A DNA stretch of 64,000 bases from Sinimarinibacterium arenosum. GTDB lineage: Bacteria > Pseudomonadota > Gammaproteobacteria > Nevskiales > Nevskiaceae. The stretch is taken from positions 124,001 to 188,000 of the forward strand of contig NZ_SUKF01000004.1 in assembly GCF_005047655.1 (NCBI RefSeq), in the 5' to 3' direction. Shown in pieces: positions 29,315 to 38,709 of the stretch (positions are counted from its first letter, which is position 1; every line of letters begins with the position of its first letter). The notes beneath the pieces are model-generated. The model did not search any database. It worked only from the letters and a program-made list of their open reading frames with translations, and had not been told where the DNA came from. The translations under genes were made by a program, and so were the position numbers.

Positions 29315-31168
29315 TCAGCGACCCCGCAGGAACAATCGGTCCAGCTCGCCCATACCGACCTGGATCCAGGTCGGGCGACCATGGTTACATTGCCCTGCCA
29401 TTTCGGTACGTTCCATGTCGCGCAACAGTGATTCCATCTCCGCCAGGCTCAGCTTGCGGTTCGCCTTGATCGCAGCCTTGCATGCGACATCGGCAAGGAT
29501 GCGTTGCTGCGCTTCCAGCAACTCACCAAAGTGACTCGCGCTCTCACGGCGCTGATCGTCGCCCGCCAACTCCCGCAACAGCTCGATCACGGCCGCCTCG
29601 GTCAGCAGCGGAGGAACCGCACGCAGCAACACTGTCTCGGGCCCGCTGCGGTCGAATACGATGCCGTACCGCGCAAGTTCCTCGCGCCGCGCCTCGAGTA
29701 TTTCAATCTCGTCTTCCTGCAGCTGCAGACGCTGTGGAACCAGCAGGCTCTGCGCGGCGATGCCGCCGCGATCCAGCTCGCCCTTCAGCCGCTCATAAAG
29801 AATTCGTTCGTGAGCGGCATGCGCATCGACCAGAACCAAGCCATGGCGGTTCTGCGCCAATACATACACACCTTGCAGTTGCGCCAGCGCATGTCCCAGC
29901 GGGAATTCGTCTGACTCGGGCGTCTCGCGGACCGAATCCGAGGCCGACTCTGCAACACCCACTGCGGCTGTCGCCCGCCCAGCCCCTGCACCGAATTCCG
30001 CACGTGATTCAGCCAACTGCGTCGACCACGCACCTGACGCGGCAGCGCCGTAGCGAAAACCCTGCTGTTGTGGACGCGCGGCCCAGGCGGGAGTCGACGA
30101 CGCCGAGCGAACAGCAGGCGCCGCTGTCAAGGGCGAAGGCAATGCGACGTCGTGTGTCGCGCCATCCTGGGGACGCACTCGTCGCAAGAGCTGGTGTACT
30201 GCGGCGAATAGCATGTCGTGCACGCTACCGCCGTCGCGGAATCGAACTTCGGTCTTCTGCGGATGCACATTGACATCGACGCTGGCCGGATCGAGCTCGA
30301 GATACAGCACATATGCCGGATGATGCGTCGAATGCATGACGTCGGCGAATGCACGGCGCAAAGCCGCGCTCGGCAGACGATCACGTACCAGGCGGCCATT
30401 GACATAAAAGAACTGCAGGTCCGCCTGCGAGCGCGCAAAGCTGGGCAATCCCACCCATCCATGCAGACGCATGCCGAGGCGTTGCTCATCCAGCGGCACC
30501 GCATGATCCACGAATTCCCGCCCACAAATCTCGGCAAGTCGGGCTTCGCGCCCACTGGCGCTGGCTGCCGGTGCGAACTCCCAGATCCGTCGCTGATTGT
30601 GCTTCAGCGCAAATCCGACATCAAAGCGCGATAGCGCAATCCGCTGCATCGCCTGATGCGCCTGACGATATTCGGTGGCTTCGGTCTTCAGAAACTTGCG
30701 GCGTGCTGGCGTATTGAAGAACAGGTCACGCACCTCGATCTGCGTGCCCAGTGGATGGGCCGCTGGTATCGGCTCGCCCGAAGCCAGCTGCCCCTCACCT
30801 TCAACCGCCCAGGCATGCTCGGCTCCGGCCACGCGCGACACCAGTCGCAGCCGTGATACGGACAGAATGCTGGGCAGGGCCTCGCCGCGAAATCCCAGGC
30901 TGCCGACCTGTTCCAGATCCTCGAAACTCGCGATCTTGCTGGTCGCGTGCCGCTGTAACGCGAGGGTCAGCTGATCAGGTTCGATTCCGCTCCCATCGTC
31001 ACGAATGCGGATCAGCCCGACGCCGCCACGTTCGAGTTCAACCTCGATATGACGCGCGCCGGCATCCAGCGCGTTTTCGACCAGCTCCTTGACCACAGCT
31101 GCGGGGCGTTCCACGACTTCGCCGGCAGCAATCTGATTGATCAGCTGATCAGAAAGAATTCTTATCAT
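29315..31168 (-). CDS. mutL: DNA mismatch repair protein MutL, with endonuclease-type motif
   Basis: A 617-aa GHKL ATPase coordinating mismatch repair. N-terminal ATPase motifs are ELVENALDAGA, IRIRDDGSGI and GSLGFRGEALPS. A variable linker spans about residues 330-430. The C-terminal dimerisation domain contains VDAHAAHERILYE (about residue 446), matching the DQHA(X)2E(X)4E endonuclease motif with Gln changed to Ala. This is seen in lineages that use MutL rather than MutH for nicking. E. coli MutL lacks the motif. It lies between amiC and miaA as in other gammaproteobacteria. Confidence 0.97.
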   Translation of the reverse strand: MIRILSDQLINQIAAGEVVERPAAVVKELVENALDAGARHIEVELERGGVGLIRIRDDGSGIEPDQLTLALQRHATSKIASFEDLEQVGSLGFRGEALPSILSVSRLRLVSRVAGAEHAWAVEGEGQLASGEPIPAAHPLGTQIEVRDLFFNTPARRKFLKTEATEYRQAHQAMQRIALSRFDVGFALKHNQRRIWEFAPAASASGREARLAEICGREFVDHAVPLDEQRLGMRLHGWVGLPSFARSQADLQFFYVNGRLVRDRLPSAALRRAFADVMHSTHHPAYVLYLELDPASVDVNVHPQKTEVRFRDGGSVHDMLFAAVHQLLRRVRPQDGATHDVALPSPLTAAPAVRSASSTPAWAARPQQQGFRYGAAASGAWSTQLAESRAEFGAGAGRATAAVGVAESASDSVRETPESDEFPLGHALAQLQGVYVLAQNRHGLVLVDAHAAHERILYERLKGELDRGGIAAQSLLVPQRLQLQEDEIEILEARREELARYGIVFDRSGPETVLLRAVPPLLTEAAVIELLRELAGDDQRRESASHFGELLEAQQRILADVACKAAIKANRKLSLAEMESLLRDMERTEMAGQCNHGRPTWIQVGMGELDRLFLRGR

Positions 31169-31263
31169 CGCGAAAGTTTACAGGCCCGCGCCGGCAACCG
31201 GCGACGCGGACAGGTCACGGACATGTGCCGTGGATCAGGCGCATTGCAATCCGGAAAGAAATC

Positions 31264-31293
31264 GGCCCGGACGAGAGCAGGCTCGCCCGGGCC
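31264..31293 (-). terminator. Hairpin after amiC, probable terminator
   Basis: A 12-bp stem including one G-T pair (outer arms GGCCCGG / CCGGGCC) and a 6-nt loop, 20 bp after the amiC stop, followed on the minus strand by GATTTCTTT. It lies before mutL, so it may reduce read-through from amiC. Confidence 0.55.
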
Positions 31294-31312
31294 AAATGCA
31301 CTCCCCACCGAA

Positions 31313-32623
31313 TCAGCGGGAGACGCCTTGGGTAACCGCTGCAGTGTCGCGATTGTCCGCGAGGCTGACGTATTGCAGACCCGGCTCGTTTTCCACCATC
31401 TGCTGCTTGGGCCGATAGCTCTGGAAATAGCCGGAAACGCCATCAAAGATCTGACGCGCAAACTTGGCCTGATAGTCCTTGGAGGCCAGCAGCTTCTCCT
31501 CGCGCGGATTGGTGATGAACGCAGTTTCCACCAGTACCGATGGAATGTCCGGCGCCTTCAGCACAGCAAAACCAGCCTGCTGGATTTCGGACTTCTGCAA
31601 CCGATTGACCTTGGACATCGAATTCAGAATGCGGCTGCCAACGTCGAAGCTGGCCTCCATCGTGGCACCCTGCGACAGATCGATCAGAACCGCTGCCAGT
31701 TCGTTATCTTTGCCATGCAATTCAACACCGCCCACCAGATCGGCCGCGTTCTCCTTGTGTGCCAGCCAGCGTGCATGCTCGCTGGTCGCCCCGCGATCTG
31801 AAAGCACATACACCGCCGTGCCCTCAAGATCACGCCGCGTGAAGGCATTGCAATGCACCGATACGAACAGATCAGCCTGGTTCTTGCGTGCGATGTTGAC
31901 GCGTTCCCGCAGACCCACGTAGTAATCGCCCTTGCGCGTCAGGACCGCACGCATGTTCGGCGTCTTGTTGATCATGTCGGCAAGATTGCGTGCGATCGCC
32001 AGAGCGACATCCTTTTCCTGAAGACCGCTCTTGCCTCGCGCGCCAGGGTCCTCGCCACCGTGGCCCGCATCGACCGCGACGATAATCGGCTTGTCCTTCA
32101 CTCGCGCAACCACGGCCGGCGGCTGTGCCGTTTCAGCCACGAGGTCCGGCTTGGATTCGACGACCGGAGCAGGTGCAGGCACCTGCACTTCGGTCGCGGC
32201 AACAGCTGTTGAATCCGGGGCCGCCATGACATCGGGCTGCAGACCTGGACGCGCCAGATCGACGACCAGGCGATGCCCGTACTCGTCGCTCGGCGGCAAC
32301 TCGAAATTGTTGACGAACACAGTGGAGGCAACATCGAACACGACGCGGACACCATCGCCACGCGGGCCACTGCGCAGGCGCTGCACCAGCCCCTTGCCTT
32401 CGATCCCCTCGATTCGAGCGACTTCCTTGGGCGAAAGACCATCGAGATCGACAACCACGCGGTCGGGATTTGCCAAGGTGAAAACGGTGTAACGCACGTC
32501 GTCGCTGAGATCGAACACGATACGGGTGGACTCGGGACCGTCCCACAATCTCAGGTCGCGCAGCTGCGCCGCCCACACGCTGGGCGCCATCATCAGCACT
32601 GCAACGACCAGACCCCACCGCAT
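31313..32623 (-). CDS. amiC: N-acetylmuramoyl-L-alanine amidase, AmiB/C type
   Basis: Periplasmic zinc amidase (436 aa) that splits septal peptidoglycan. The ATG at 32623 gives a signal peptide (MRWGLVVAVLMMAPSVWA). An N-terminal AMIN domain (LRLWDGPESTRIVFDLSD) targets the septum. The Amidase_3 domain carries zinc ligands in VAVDAGHGGEDPGARG and SVHCNAFTRRD, and the catalytic Glu in VLVETAFITN. Its activity may be controlled by the NlpD-like LytM protein at 13.6-14.4 kb. Position between tsaE and mutL is the conserved amiB locus. Confidence 0.95.
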   Translation of the reverse strand: MRWGLVVAVLMMAPSVWAAQLRDLRLWDGPESTRIVFDLSDDVRYTVFTLANPDRVVVDLDGLSPKEVARIEGIEGKGLVQRLRSGPRGDGVRVVFDVASTVFVNNFELPPSDEYGHRLVVDLARPGLQPDVMAAPDSTAVAATEVQVPAPAPVVESKPDLVAETAQPPAVVARVKDKPIIVAVDAGHGGEDPGARGKSGLQEKDVALAIARNLADMINKTPNMRAVLTRKGDYYVGLRERVNIARKNQADLFVSVHCNAFTRRDLEGTAVYVLSDRGATSEHARWLAHKENAADLVGGVELHGKDNELAAVLIDLSQGATMEASFDVGSRILNSMSKVNRLQKSEIQQAGFAVLKAPDIPSVLVETAFITNPREEKLLASKDYQAKFARQIFDGVSGYFQSYRPKQQMVENEPGLQYVSLADNRDTAAVTQGVSR

Positions 32624-32734
32624 TTGCGCACTCCCTCGGCAATCCAAAAGACTTCTGCGAGCGGAACAGTAGCGCTACAGCGCATCAAATGCAAGAGGCA
32701 TTCCCCATAACAAACATGGGGATAGGAGACGTTC

Positions 32735-33226
32735 TTAAACGAACTGGAGAGGTAGCTCCGCAATTTCAGCGATTGCCTTCAGCAATGCCGGCTCCCCGCG
32801 CAGCTCCGCCCCTCGCGCACCACCGCGATGGGCCAGTTCAATACTCAGGCGCGCCGCTGGCAGCAGTCCGCCCGCCTGCTCAGGCCACTCGACCAGCCAC
32901 AAGGTCTGCTCCGGCGGATAGCTGTCGGTACCGAGCTGCCACCACTCTTCCGGATCAACCAGCCGATACAGATCCATATGCAGCACGGTGCCCGCCGCCA
33001 GCACGTAGGGCTCCATCAAGGTATAGGTCGGACTGCGAACGATGCCCTCGACCCCAAGCGCATGCAGCAATCCGCGCGCAAAGGTGGTCTTGCCAGCCCC
33101 CAGCGGCCCCCTCAGTTCAATCACGCCAACCGGCGCCGCCCTCAGCGCGGCAGCAACCACCGCACCCAGACGTTCGGTCTCAGCGGCATCCGCCAGCGCC
33201 ATGGGCAGAACTGCCGCCGCCGTCAT
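32735..33226 (-). CDS. tsaE: TsaE, tRNA threonylcarbamoyladenosine synthesis ATPase
   Basis: A 163-aa P-loop ATPase needed with TsaB and TsaD for t6A37 tRNA modification. Walker A GPLGAGKTTFARG; the conserved SPTYTLMEPY switch; DLYRLVDPEEW and LWLVEWPE complete the family pattern. The ATG overlaps the nnr stop by 4 bp. Confidence 0.96.
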   Translation of the reverse strand: MTAAAVLPMALADAAETERLGAVVAAALRAAPVGVIELRGPLGAGKTTFARGLLHALGVEGIVRSPTYTLMEPYVLAAGTVLHMDLYRLVDPEEWWQLGTDSYPPEQTLWLVEWPEQAGGLLPAARLSIELAHRGGARGAELRGEPALLKAIAEIAELPLQFV

Positions 33227-34695
33227 GGATTCACCAGCATTCGGATTGCCGGCAGCAAATCCGTCGGCAACAAGCCTCGCTCACCGTCGGCTGCTGCCAT
33301 ATCTCCAGCTCGTGCATGGACCAGCATGCCCAGACGCGCCGCCGCCGCGGCATCCAGACCCTGCGCCCGTAGCGCAGCGACAATGCCCGTCAACGTATCG
33401 CCCATACCCGCGACGGCCATGCCCGGATTGCCGTAAGGACACACGACCGGACACTCGCCGGATACCAGACTTCCCGCGCCCTTCAGCAGCACAGCACCGC
33501 CGTAGCGCTGCTGAAGAGCCTTCACGCTGGCAACGCGGTCACGCTGCACGTCCGCCACCGAGCACTGAAGCAATCGAGCCGCCTCGCCAGGGTGCGGCGT
33601 CAATACCCAGTCGTCGCGGCGTCGCGGCAGCCGCGCGAGCAGATTCAGCGCGTCAGCATCAACCACCAGGGCGCGTGCATCTGCAACAACATGCGCGTAC
33701 AGCGCCCGCGCCCATTCGTCCTGACCAAGCCCAGGACCGAGCGCGACCACGCTGGTACGCTGCAGCAACGGATCCAGCGCCGATGGCTCAGCAACCCCAT
33801 GCACCATCAGCTCCGGCTGCATTGCGGTCAGCGCCGCAGCATGCTCGGGACGGGTCGCAAGACTGACCAGTCCCGCACCCGCACGCAGCGCCGCGCGACC
33901 CGCCAGCAGCGCGGCGCCAGCCATGCCGCAATTGCCCCCAATAATCAGGACATGACCCGAGGCCCCTTTGTGAGCATCGCGCGCACGCCGCCCCAGCGAC
34001 AACACTTCTGTCGCCTGCTGGAGTTGCGCAATCGGCACCAAGCCATCGTGAACATCCGCCGGCACCCCCAGATCATCAAAACAGCGCTCGCCAGCCACCG
34101 CCGGTCCACGCCCGGTCCACAAGCCCAGCTTGTTGCCAATGAAACTGACCGTCACGTCGGCATCGACGCAGATTCCGGGAATCGCGCCAGTGCTGGCATC
34201 GAGGCCGGACGGCACGTCGACCGCCAGCACCCTGGCTCCGGCGCGCCGGGCGGCCTTGATCGCCATAATTGCGCGTTCGGCAAGATCGGTTGGAGCGCGC
34301 GAAAGTCCGGTACCAAAAACGGCGTCGACCACGCAGTCGGAAGCGGGCACGTCCTGTACAAACGTCTCGGTCAGCCCACCATCGTCGGTCCATGCGGCCG
34401 CGGCGCGCTGCGCGTCGCCGCGCAGCGGCATGTCACCGACCTGCAGAACCCGCAGTTCGCACCCGGCGGCACGAGCCAACCGCGCAATTTCGTAACCGTC
34501 CCCCCCGTTATTGCCGCCACCGCAGACAATCGTGATCCGCCGCGGGCGACCAAATCGTTCGCGCAGGACTGACCAGCATGCGGCCGCCGCACGCTGCATC
34601 AGGAGATAGCCCTCGATGCCGTGACCCTCGATCGCGCGGCGATCGAGTTCACGAACCTGGGCGGCAACATACAATCGCGAATCGAACTGTGGCAT
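33223..34695 (-). CDS. nnr: Bifunctional NAD(P)H-hydrate epimerase / dehydratase
   Basis: A 490-aa repair enzyme. The N-terminal YjeF domain epimerises NAD(P)HX (VCGGGNNGGDGYEIARLA), and the C-terminal ribokinase-like domain dehydrates S-NAD(P)HX using ADP (HVLIIGGNCGMAGA, VLTPHPGEAARLL, GNPGMAVAGMGDTLTGI). The ATG at 34695 (MPQFDSRLYVAAQ) is chosen; the longer frame upstream overlaps queG. It is divergent from queG with a 35-bp gap, so their promoters must overlap. Confidence 0.96.
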   Translation of the reverse strand: MPQFDSRLYVAAQVRELDRRAIEGHGIEGYLLMQRAAAACWSVLRERFGRPRRITIVCGGGNNGGDGYEIARLARAAGCELRVLQVGDMPLRGDAQRAAAAWTDDGGLTETFVQDVPASDCVVDAVFGTGLSRAPTDLAERAIMAIKAARRAGARVLAVDVPSGLDASTGAIPGICVDADVTVSFIGNKLGLWTGRGPAVAGERCFDDLGVPADVHDGLVPIAQLQQATEVLSLGRRARDAHKGASGHVLIIGGNCGMAGAALLAGRAALRAGAGLVSLATRPEHAAALTAMQPELMVHGVAEPSALDPLLQRTSVVALGPGLGQDEWARALYAHVVADARALVVDADALNLLARLPRRRDDWVLTPHPGEAARLLQCSVADVQRDRVASVKALQQRYGGAVLLKGAGSLVSGECPVVCPYGNPGMAVAGMGDTLTGIVAALRAQGLDAAAAARLGMLVHARAGDMAAADGERGLLPTDLLPAIRMLVNP

Positions 34696-34730
34696 GGCGA
34701 CAGTATAAGAAGCGATGGGCCCGATCCGCG

Positions 34731-35789
34731 ATGACTCCTGACGACCTCCACCGCCTGCCCGCGCTGATTCCGGCCTGGGCACGTGAACTCGGCTTCGACA
34801 CCGCCGCCATCGCGACGCTCGAACTGGACCAGGACCACGCGCATCTGCAGCAGTGGCTGGCACAAGGGCGCCATGGCGAAATGGCCTACATGGCGCGGAA
34901 CACGCAGATGCGTCAGCACCCTGAGGCACTCCGGGAAGGCACGCTCAGCGTCATCAGCGTGCGAATGAACTATCGGACCGCGACCACTGACGCAATGAGC
35001 ATCCTGCGCGACGGCAATCTGGGCTACGTCTCACGATACGCACTGGGTCGCGACTATCACCGGCTGATGCGGGGACGGCTGCAGAAACTCGGCCAACGTA
35101 TCGAACAGGCCGTCGGCCCGCACGGCTATCGTGTCTTCAGCGACAGTGCTCCGGTATTGGAAAAAGCGCTGGCCCGTAATGCCGGCCTCGGCTGGATCGG
35201 CAAGCACACGCTGCTGCTGAACCGCGATGCCGGTTCATGGTTTTTCCTTGGAGAAATCTACACCGATCTGTTGCTGACGCCGACAGCGGCCGCCCCCGTC
35301 AGAGATGAATGCGGCCGCTGCAGCGCCTGCATCAAGGTCTGCCCGACGCAGGCCATCGTTGCCCCACATCAGCTGGATGCGCGCCGCTGCATTTCGTACC
35401 TGACGATCGAACATCACGGCTCGATCCCGCTGGAACTGCGCCCGATGATGGGCAATCGCATCTTCGGATGTGACGACTGCCAGCTGGTGTGTCCATGGAA
35501 TCGTTATGCCAGCCTGAGCACGGAACCCGATTTCGCCCCGCGCCACGAACTGGATACCGCTCGATTGATCGATCTATTCGCCTGGAGCGAATCACTGTGG
35601 CTGCAACGAACCGAAGGCATGGCACTGCGCCGCACCGGTTACGCCCGCTGGTTGCGCAATCTGGCAGTGGCGCTAGGCAATGCGCCAAGTTCGGATGCGG
35701 TCATCACCTCTTTGCGCACTCGCGCCGACCACCCGGACCCGATCGTGCAGGAACATGTCGCCTGGGCACTGCAACAGCACGGCGCCTAG
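34731..35789 (+). CDS. queG: Epoxyqueuosine reductase QueG
   Basis: A 352-aa cobalamin- and Fe-S-dependent enzyme for the last step of queuosine synthesis in tRNA. Start at ATG 34731 (MTPDDLHRLPALIPAWA); the frame upstream runs into nnr. Two 4Fe-4S clusters are evident (CGRCSACIKVCPTQAI and CDDCQLVCPWN); SDSAPVLEKALARNAGLGW precedes them. A HEAT-like C-terminal segment ends the protein. Divergent from nnr as in E. coli, and it overlaps the convergent pgi stop by 4 bp. Confidence 0.96.
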   Translation: MTPDDLHRLPALIPAWARELGFDTAAIATLELDQDHAHLQQWLAQGRHGEMAYMARNTQMRQHPEALREGTLSVISVRMNYRTATTDAMSILRDGNLGYVSRYALGRDYHRLMRGRLQKLGQRIEQAVGPHGYRVFSDSAPVLEKALARNAGLGWIGKHTLLLNRDAGSWFFLGEIYTDLLLTPTAAAPVRDECGRCSACIKVCPTQAIVAPHQLDARRCISYLTIEHHGSIPLELRPMMGNRIFGCDDCQLVCPWNRYASLSTEPDFAPRHELDTARLIDLFAWSESLWLQRTEGMALRRTGYARWLRNLAVALGNAPSSDAVITSLRTRADHPDPIVQEHVAWALQQHGA

Positions 35790-37414
35790 TCGTTACGATG
35801 CATGAAGGAGCGACGCATCAGCTCCGCTGTCGAGGGATCCACAGGCACGGGGTGGTCAGGATCGAGAATCTGATGCGCCAGCTGCTTGCCCAGCTCAACA
35901 CCCCATTGATCAAAGGGATTGATCTGCCACATCACGCTTTCAACAAAAGTGCGGTGCTCGTACAGGGCCAGCAGCGCACCCAGATGGAACGGATCGATGC
36001 GCGGGAACAACAAGGTATTGCTGGGTCGATTGCCTGGAAACACGCGATGCGGAATCGCGGCTTCCAGCGCGTCGCCACTGAGACCTTTCTCGATCAGCTC
36101 AGCACGCACTTCGTCAGCGGTCTTGCCGCGTAGCAACGCCGAGCTCTGCGCAAAACAGTTCGCCATCAGCTTGCGGTGCATGTCGTGGTACGGATGGTCA
36201 CCAACCACCGGCAGGATGAAATCCACCGCATGCATTGCCGTGCCCTGATGCAGCATCTGGAAATACGCATGCTGAGCGTTGGTACCGACACTGCCCCAGA
36301 GTACCGGGGTCGTTGCCACATCCAGCGACTCGCCTGCACGCGTCACTCCCTTGCCGTTGGACTCCATTTCGAGCTGCTGCGCCCAACCCGTCAGCAGCGC
36401 CAGTCGCTGCGAATACGGCGCCAGCACCTGACTCTCGCAGCCAAGAAAGTTCCGATTCCAGACCGACAGCAATCCCATCAGCACGGGCATGTTCTGCTCC
36501 GGCGACGCCGTCCGGAAATGCTGATCCATCACCCGCGCACCGTGCATCAATTCGGCGAAACGGATCGGCCCCAAGGACACCATGATCGGCAAACCCACGG
36601 CACTCCACAACGAATAGCGGCCGCCAACCCAGTCCCAGAACTCAAACACGTTGTATGCCGGAATTCCGAACTTGCCCGCACGTTCAACATGGCTCGAAAC
36701 CGCAGCGAAATGACGCGGCACAGCCTCCTCGCCCAGCGAGGAAACCAGCCACGCCCGTGCATGCATTGCGTTGGACAGCGTTTCCTGGGTCGTAAAGGTC
36801 TTGCTGGCCACGACGAACAGCGTCGTTTCAGGATTCAATCGCTGCAGCAGTGCGTGCAGCTCAGAGCCATCGATATTGGAAACAAAATGTGGCCGCGGAC
36901 CATCGATCATCGGAGCCAGCGCACCGCAGACCATGCGCGGCCCGAAATCCGAACCGCCAATCCCGATGTTCACAATGTCACCGATCGGCTTGCCCGTCGC
37001 TCCACGCCACTGCCCGTAGCGCAGCGAATCCGCAAAAACCGCCATGCGCTCAAGCACGGCGTGCACCTGCGGCACGACATTGACACCCCTGTCGTTGAAC
37101 ACATCCCTGGCATCAGCGCGCAGCGCCATGTGCAGTGCCGCGCGATCTTCGGTGACATTGACATGCGCACCGGCAAAAAGTCGTTCGATCCAGCCCTGCA
37201 GATCCTGCTGCCGAGCCAAGGCAAACAATAGCTGCAACGCGGTGTCGTCAACCCGCTGCTTTGAGTAATCGAGATAGAGCCCGGCTGCGTCGCAACTCAG
37301 ACGGGTTGCACGCGTTGCATCGGCATCGAACAGATTGAGCGTGCGCACTTCGCGCATGACTGCTGCATGCGCCTGCAAATCGGTCCAGGCGCGGGAATCA
37401 GTAATCGAGGGCAT
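35786..37414 (-). CDS. pgi: Glucose-6-phosphate isomerase
   Basis: Glycolytic/gluconeogenic isomerase of glucose-6-P and fructose-6-P (542 aa, normal length). PGI signatures include NIGIGGSDFGPRMV, VASKTFTTQETLSNA, FWDWVGGRYSLWSAVGLP and the C-terminal FDQWGVELGKQLA. In the Xanthomonadales-style pan cluster pgi lies downstream of panD; here an oxygenase gene lies between. It also links to the glycogen operon at 56-64 kb metabolically, but not by position. Confidence 0.97.
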   Translation of the reverse strand: MPSITDSRAWTDLQAHAAVMREVRTLNLFDADATRATRLSCDAAGLYLDYSKQRVDDTALQLLFALARQQDLQGWIERLFAGAHVNVTEDRAALHMALRADARDVFNDRGVNVVPQVHAVLERMAVFADSLRYGQWRGATGKPIGDIVNIGIGGSDFGPRMVCGALAPMIDGPRPHFVSNIDGSELHALLQRLNPETTLFVVASKTFTTQETLSNAMHARAWLVSSLGEEAVPRHFAAVSSHVERAGKFGIPAYNVFEFWDWVGGRYSLWSAVGLPIMVSLGPIRFAELMHGARVMDQHFRTASPEQNMPVLMGLLSVWNRNFLGCESQVLAPYSQRLALLTGWAQQLEMESNGKGVTRAGESLDVATTPVLWGSVGTNAQHAYFQMLHQGTAMHAVDFILPVVGDHPYHDMHRKLMANCFAQSSALLRGKTADEVRAELIEKGLSGDALEAAIPHRVFPGNRPSNTLLFPRIDPFHLGALLALYEHRTFVESVMWQINPFDQWGVELGKQLAHQILDPDHPVPVDPSTAELMRRSFMHRND

Positions 37415-37531
37415 TTACGGCAGCAACAATTGGATACCCTCCCAGCCTACCTCCAATGTCCTGCCCGCGAAAACTCCCATCGCCACAACGATCGAGTGTT
37501 TCCGACATGCAACGCGCCAGAACGCGCCTAT

Positions 37532-38152
37532 TCAGCACCAGTGATAGTTGAAACTGATGCTCACGCGCTCCTCGTCGGATGGATTGGCGGGCACCTCATG
37601 GCGCAACCAACTCTCAAACAGGATCACATCACCAGCCCGGGCTGCGTAGGTGATGTGCGCACGTTGGGCCTCGGCACCCCGCGCACGCCGAGGCGGCGCC
37701 GCCATCAGGCTGCTCAGTCGAGGATCTTCGAATTTCAGGCCACTGCAGCCACGCGGCGTACGGACATAGAACGTTCCGCTGATGACTGCCTGCGGGTGCA
37801 GGTGGAAGCTGTGAGCGCAGCCACGCGGCATCATATTGACCCAGCAGTCCGTCATCAAAAGACGGCCACCGCGCAGATCCCAGTTCAATGCGCGCGCATA
37901 GCGCTCGACATGCGTATCAATTCGCGCCCGTAACTGATCGAATGAGGACGAAAAACGATGCAGCTGATCCAGCGAGCCGTAACTGGTGTAGCCCAGCGGA
38001 TAGTTCGACGCCGACCAGTTGCGACCAGGAGCATCGTGCTCGCGGATGCGGACGCAATCGTCGAACAGCTCGCGTACAAACGCCTGCCCGCCCTTGGCTT
38101 GCAGGCGGTCGCTATAGATCAGCGTGGGAAACCACGCCTTGACTGCGGTCAC
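37532..38152 (-). CDS. Putative 2OG-Fe(II) oxygenase (TIGR02466-like)
   Basis: A 206-aa protein resembling the small TIGR02466-type putative 2-oxoglutarate/Fe(II) oxygenases. The GTG at 38152 overlaps the panD stop (GTGA) and gives the natural N-terminus [13 protein letters not shown]. The iron/2OG pattern is visible: [20 protein letters not shown] with paired His, [21 protein letters not shown], then the distal His and Arg in [23 protein letters not shown]. Substrate is unknown. Coupling to panD suggests coexpression with pantothenate synthesis; a direct role is not shown. Confidence 0.82.
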   Translation of the reverse strand: MTAVKAWFPTLIYSDRLQAKGGQAFVRELFDDCVRIREHDAPGRNWSASNYPLGYTSYGSLDQLHRFSSSFDQLRARIDTHVERYARALNWDLRGGRLLMTDCWVNMMPRGCAHSFHLHPQAVISGTFYVRTPRGCSGLKFEDPRLSSLMAAPPRRARGAEAQRAHITYAARAGDVILFESWLRHEVPANPSDEERVSISFNYHWC

Positions 38153-38538
38153 GCGTTGGAAGCGGCCTGGACCGGGATGGTGTTGGCGGTGCGCACAACA
38201 CGGTTCTGTTCGTCCAGATAAACCAGCCGCGGCTGGTGGGTCCGCGCAGCGCCGGCATCCATCGTGCCGTAAGCGCAAATGATCACGCGATCGCCAACGT
38301 GGGCACGATGTGCCGCAGCGCCATTGACCGAAATGATGCCCGAACCCGGCTCGGCCTTGATTGCGTAGGTGGTAAAGCGTTCGCCATTGGTGATGTCGTA
38401 AATGTCGATCTGTTCAAACTCGAGGATTCCCGCGAGTTCAAGCAGCTTCGAATCAATCGCGCAGGAGCCGTCGTAGTCGAGTTCGGCGTGGGTCACACAG
38501 GCGCGGTGCAGCTTGCATTTCAGCATGTGCAGTTGCAT
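38149..38538 (-). CDS. panD: Aspartate 1-decarboxylase (pyruvoyl enzyme)
   Basis: A 129-aa proenzyme making beta-alanine from aspartate. It self-cleaves at Gly-Ser in [10 protein letters not shown] (residues 24-25) to form the pyruvoyl group. The N-terminal [13 protein letters not shown], the catalytic Tyr region and [20 protein letters not shown] match the family. Start at 38538; an ATG four codons later is the more common family start. Its leader carries two copies of the pan repeat and a separate promoter (38681-38709), so panD is transcribed independently of panBC. Confidence 0.97.
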   Translation of the reverse strand: MQLHMLKCKLHRACVTHAELDYDGSCAIDSKLLELAGILEFEQIDIYDITNGERFTTYAIKAEPGSGIISVNGAAAHRAHVGDRVIICAYGTMDAGAARTHQPRLVYLDEQNRVVRTANTIPVQAASNA

Positions 38539-38569
38539 GGCGGAGGCCTCTCTGGGGTCTTGGAAACTC

Positions 38570-38592
38570 GGTGGCCCACTAAGACATGCACC
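38570..38592 (-). promoter_or_regulatory. pan leader repeat, copy A (panD leader)
   Basis: On the minus strand the core CATGTCTTAGTGGGC is closed by arms GGTG and CACC. It lies 31 nt before the panD ATG. Relative to copies B and D, the arm pair U-A replaces C-G, a compensatory change that keeps the stem. It starts exactly 50 bp from copy B. Confidence 0.75.
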
Positions 38593-38619
38593 GAATCCCT
38601 ACGGGTCGTCAAAACGGCG

Positions 38620-38643
38620 GGCGGCCCACTAAGACATACGCCC
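38620..38643 (-). promoter_or_regulatory. pan leader repeat, copy B (panD leader)
   Basis: Core TATGTCTTAGTGGGC with closing arms GGGCG/CGCCC-type on the minus strand. It lies about 30 nt after the predicted transcript start of panD, so it is in the 5' UTR. Identical core to copy D in the panB leader. Confidence 0.75.
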
Positions 38644-38680
38644 GTACACGCCCGAGACCGAAGTCACAAAGCGGAGGCGG

Positions 38681-38709
38681 AGTGTAGCCAGAATTCCGCA
38701 GTGCATCAA
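38681..38709 (-). promoter_or_regulatory. Predicted panD promoter
   Basis: On the minus strand TTGATG (38709-38704), 17-bp spacer, TACACT (38686-38681). The -35 box overlaps the panC stop region. A transcript would begin near 38674, upstream of both pan leader repeats. Confidence 0.6.
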
